DNA of 64,000 nucleotides, taken from assembly GCA_022266195.1 (NCBI GenBank), contig WHVY01000001.1, positions 3,906,001-3,970,000 on the forward strand, in the 5' to 3' direction. Origin of the DNA: Tetranychus cinnabarinus (Eukaryota; Arthropoda; Arachnida; Trombidiformes; Tetranychidae). The notes beneath the pieces were generated by a model. It did not search any database and was not told the origin of the DNA. It saw only the letters and a program-made list of their open reading frames with translations. Below are positions 61,001-64,000 of the stretch, piece by piece. Both the position numbers and the translations under genes were made by a program. How positions within the stretch are numbered: position 1 is the stretch's first letter; each line of letters starts with the position of its first letter.

Positions 61001-64000
61001 CAATTGTTGGTTTAGATATATAAAAATAAATATACAATATACCAAATTATAAATAAAAGTTAGGCAAGATGTTATCTTAAATTGAAGACCTGGATTCATT
61101 GCATCTTTTTTTTCCTCCTTTCATTTTGTTTTCCCTTTTCTAGATTCAGCTTTTAATCGTACTGCTTATTTTCAGGGGAAAAGGCAGAATTTCTTTTCTC
61201 TCTCCACCCAAGAAACTTATATTTATAAACAAAATGTTGATCTAACTGTATATATCATGTTATATATATAATTTGATTCAATGGAAAGGCTTGTCAGCTG
61301 CAAATTGAATTGATCAGAACTTGCAGTTTGACTTGCTGGTGAAAGATTCATGAAACTTGTAAACATACCCAGAACTGAAAAGCTAAAATGTTAGAGTAAA
61401 ATGAGTTTTCCCATTTAAAGCTGCATTCAGTGTTTTCCTCAACTTTCCTCTTACAGATTGAATTTCATTGAGAGTTTATTAGATTGGTGAACAAATCTAT
61501 GCATTTATAAATTGTCAGTTTTTGACACTTGAAATTTTGAACCATTTATTGTCCTCAATAACATTGTAATATGATTGAATTGACCAAAAACCCAATTCTT
61601 TACCAGAAAAAAAAGTCTCTTTTCATTCACTTTTTTTTCCTGTTCAAATTATTAGCTTTTCATTTCCTATTCAATATATTAATAATAATTGATTATTTTT
61701 ATATTATTTTTATTCATATTATTATAATTATTATCATTATTATTATTGATAAGTTTGTTTGCAAAGTTGTTCAATGTAAACACAACATTTCAATTGATCA
61801 ACTTAATGATTGCCATCTGGTGTATTTTACAATACAAACTAACTACCAATCAACCAACTTGATAACTTAATTTATTTACTCTTTTCTTTCCTTTTCTGGT
61901 TTCTTTTTACTTCTTCTGATGACAAAAAATTCTATTCATTAATATTAATTAATCTAATGGCATCAATAGAGATTCTGTTATTGAATGTTGAAAAGTGAGG
62001 CAAACAAGAAGAAAAATGTTTCCTTTTAAGTGTCATTCCATGTTAACTTAAATTCCTTAAGGCTAAATATACTCTACTGTAACTGATTTTCAGGAAAAAG
62101 CTGATTCACTAACTTGTACACTTTGTTGTATTTTTTTGTGCTTTTGTCTTATGTTTTCAATCAATTCCAGATCAATTGAAATCATCTGAGTTTAACAAAA
62201 AGGTAACCTTTAATTCTGCAAGCTTTTGTGTTTAAAAAAGAAGTAAAAAAAGAAACGTAAGAGCAAATTATTGTTATCAATTGGCCAGTTTAATTCCTCT
62301 GATTTTCTGACCTCAAATGCTGGTAATGATGTACCATTTTCTTGAAGCTAATCGTTTCAAATTATACTTTACCCTTTACTTGATCATTATCATTTCAGTT
62401 AGTTTTCACTTCTCCTTTTTTATCAACTAAAACAATTTGCAACTTGGTGTGATGATGTTGCTCAAATCGCATCATCTACTTGTTTGTACCTTAGCATTTT
62501 GCTTGCCAAAAAGATTTGACGAAACGAATGAAAATGTTTCAACTTCAACCTTCGAACATTTTTTATTTCATTTTATTTGCTTTTCACTTGCGTTGTGTGT
62601 GTGTTTTTTATCAAACACACAAAAAGAAGTGAAAAGCCTTTTGCTTCCCAAATTATCTTGAATCTCATTGGAATCATTCCACATTACGGTTTAGTGACGA
62701 ATTGATTCTATTACCATTTAAACAATTTTAAACAACAATTTACAAGTGCAATATTCAACTTAAATTGCTCCTCAATTTTCATTATTCAATTTCAAAATTG
62801 AATCTTTCCACTCTTTTTCGCCCTTTCACTCTCAATAATTATCTTCTCTCTGAAATTCAACCTAACTCAGCCTATCAAACTTGAATCATTATCATGATTA
62901 CGTTAAATAACTTTGTTGTAATTTTTGGCTACCAAAAATGAATTATATTTTCCGATAATTATCTAACTTTTTTCCCCTTCACTGTAATATAAATCTATGA
63001 TAATTGCAATTTCTTGAAAAGTAACATCTTCTGTAATTGTTACCATTTCTGGTGTAATTATTATTCCTGATTAAATGATTACCTTTTGAGTAAAGGTTGA
63101 ATACTCGCATCTGATCATCTTAATATCATTTGATATTATTTTTCACATGTAATTACATTTGCTTCTCAATTGTCTATTCATCACCATCAATTGACAATTT
63201 TCCTATTTATCATCATTGTTCCAATTAATTTACCCATATCCAGTGATATCCATCATTAGCAATCCCAAGTCAATTAATTATCAACATCTTTTGCGCTTTC
63301 AATTTTCACCGTTTACCAATCGTTTCCGTTAACAATTAAGCCCATTATTAATCATCTATCTCTATATCAATTAATTAGTGTGAAAAAAAACATGAGATCA
63401 TTTTTTTAACTTGAAAAACAACGCTTTAATAGCTTTACCTTCAAGTTTAAAGTATTTCTTATCCTTTCTCTGAGTAAAGCTGCTATTTTCATTCAAGAGC
63501 TTAAGTTGTTATTAACATTGATCTAAAAATAAAATTGAAATGGTTACTCAACGTTAATTGGGTCAATAACCCATTTCAAGTATCACTTATTATAATAATA
63601 ATCATTTGATAATTATCTAAAAATGTCTAATGAATTTCCATGATAGACTTTCTTTCCGTTTTCCAAATTAGTACAATTTGTTTAATCATCTCTGATTAAG
63701 CGAATCAAGTTACGTGTTTATGATTTAATGGATCAGTTTTGTATCAGGAAGAACGAGAAACTCAGAAAGAGCAAAAATAAATATACAGTTGAAAATAGTA
63801 ATGTTTATGTTGAAATTAAAGTCAAAGAGTTACCCAAAGAGTGTTCGTGAGTTGACTTTCAACTGGAATCTCAACAATATTGTTTGATATCTCATGTTGT
63901 TCAGACCATTCATATGCAAGTCAATAAGAGGCACAACACACACACACAGAAAAAAGTAAACCTGAAAAAGTAAAAAGCTAAACTTATCCTTTTCTGGTTT
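49001..64000 (+). CDS. PMCA: Plasma-membrane Ca2+-transporting ATPase, 5' part (runs off the window)
   Basis: Six exons are placed: 49001-49583, 49759-49884, 51965-52099, 56002-56190, 56566-56771 and 57301-57543. They encode the first 494 residues in a continuous frame; the rest lies past the right edge. The pump uses ATP to export Ca2+ from the cytosol (P2B-type ATPase). In order: cytosolic N-terminus; M1-M2 (VTLIILEVAAVISLLLSLY, GAAILVSVFIVVLVTAF); and the actuator domain with SLTGES and THVMEGSGRMVVTAVG. Next come a charged linker at splice site A (AQKKKRKK, then EKSVLQAKLTKLAIQIG) and M3-M4 with VAVPEGLPLAVTLALAYSVK. The phosphorylated Asp is at about residue 440 in CSDKTGTLTTNRM. The last placed exon ends at AYTTRIM. 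The nucleotide-binding block (GNKTEC), the remaining M segments and the calmodulin-binding tail are absent. The exon 3-4 junction is the least sure and could include skipped alternative exons. Confidence 0.93.
49885..51964 (+). other. PMCA intron 2
   Basis: 2,080 nt between exons encoding NPLLLS and GTHVMEGS (donor TCAG|GTGAGA, acceptor CAACACAG). AT-rich; no coding or RNA feature recognised. Confidence 0.85.
52100..56001 (+). other. PMCA intron 3, spanning the splice-site-A region
   Basis: 3,902 nt. Strongly pyrimidine-rich on the coding strand (CTCT runs at 52249-52262, 53120-53136 and 55163-55179). In vertebrate PMCA genes the alternative site-A exons lie here. One weak candidate is the segment after CCTTCTCTAAG at 55180-55190, which reads DDDGR, but its phase does not fit cleanly. 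No convincing extra exon seen. Confidence 0.75.
55163..55179. repeat. (CT)n microsatellite
   Basis: A short CT dinucleotide run inside PMCA intron 3, just upstream of a CTCTAAG acceptor-like site. Confidence 0.85.
57544..64000 (+). other. PMCA intron 6 (right end outside the window)
   Basis: At least 6,457 nt from the donor ATG|GTAAGC. I searched for the next expected exon (xPKQVGNKTECALLGFV) and did not find it. Exon-like pieces such as 59023-59046 and 62171-62202 (acceptor TTCCAG, donor AAAAAG|GTAACC) do not encode known PMCA sequence. It contains pyrimidine-rich runs near 57735-57790 and 58000-58060 and AT-only stretches near 61675-61750. Confidence 0.75.

Noticed and set aside
1..64000. 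A novel operon-like or CRISPR-like system
   Set aside because: No regularly spaced repeats, phage or prokaryotic genes, and no co-directional cluster of unknown genes; the window is eukaryotic with known single-copy genes and repeats.

Overview
The window is nuclear DNA of a small-genome arthropod. The grounds are an AT-rich sequence, genes split by many short introns (mostly 50-125 nt) with GT/AG borders, and a bursicon alpha hormone gene plus an ionotropic receptor gene, both typical of arthropods. The compact gene block and base composition suggest an acariform mite such as a spider mite; that is an inference, because no marker in the window fixes the species.

Layout. (1) Positions 1-28,200 form a gene desert. 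A short candidate first coding exon (219-289, + strand) lies at its left edge, so much of the desert may be one giant first intron. It holds a decayed Tc1/mariner-like transposase (1986-2395), decayed coding scraps, four families of local direct repeats (about 3.0-3.4, 6.7-7.1, 9.4-10.6 and 15.5-16.0 kb) and many simple repeats. (2) Positions 28,217-31,400 hold two broken head-to-tail copies of a SCYL1-like gene (Scy1-family pseudokinase), with an unidentified minus-strand ORF between them. (3) Positions 31,830-48,125 are a dense gene block: an intronless VPS35 (+), a seven-exon ionotropic receptor of probable IR93a type (-), mitochondrial methylmalonate-semialdehyde dehydrogenase (-), guanylate kinase (+), bursicon alpha (+), prefoldin subunit 1 (+) and RAD51 (-). 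(4) From 49,001 to the right edge lie the first six coding exons of a plasma-membrane Ca2+-transporting ATPase (+). Its introns are long (up to more than 6.4 kb), and the gene runs off the window after the exon with the phosphorylated aspartate.

The genes do not form one pathway. They cover endosomal sorting (VPS35), chemo-, thermo- or hygrosensation (ionotropic receptor), valine/thymine breakdown (ALDH6A1), GMP phosphorylation (guanylate kinase), moulting hormone (bursicon), actin/tubulin folding (prefoldin), recombination (RAD51) and calcium export (PMCA). Two pairs are divergent (ALDH6A1/guanylate kinase and RAD51/PMCA). Two pairs are convergent (VPS35/ionotropic receptor and prefoldin/RAD51). 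I found no rRNA, tRNA, CRISPR array or prokaryotic signal. Exon borders were set by eye from splice consensus, frame continuity and remembered family conservation. I could not run an alignment or read RNA data.
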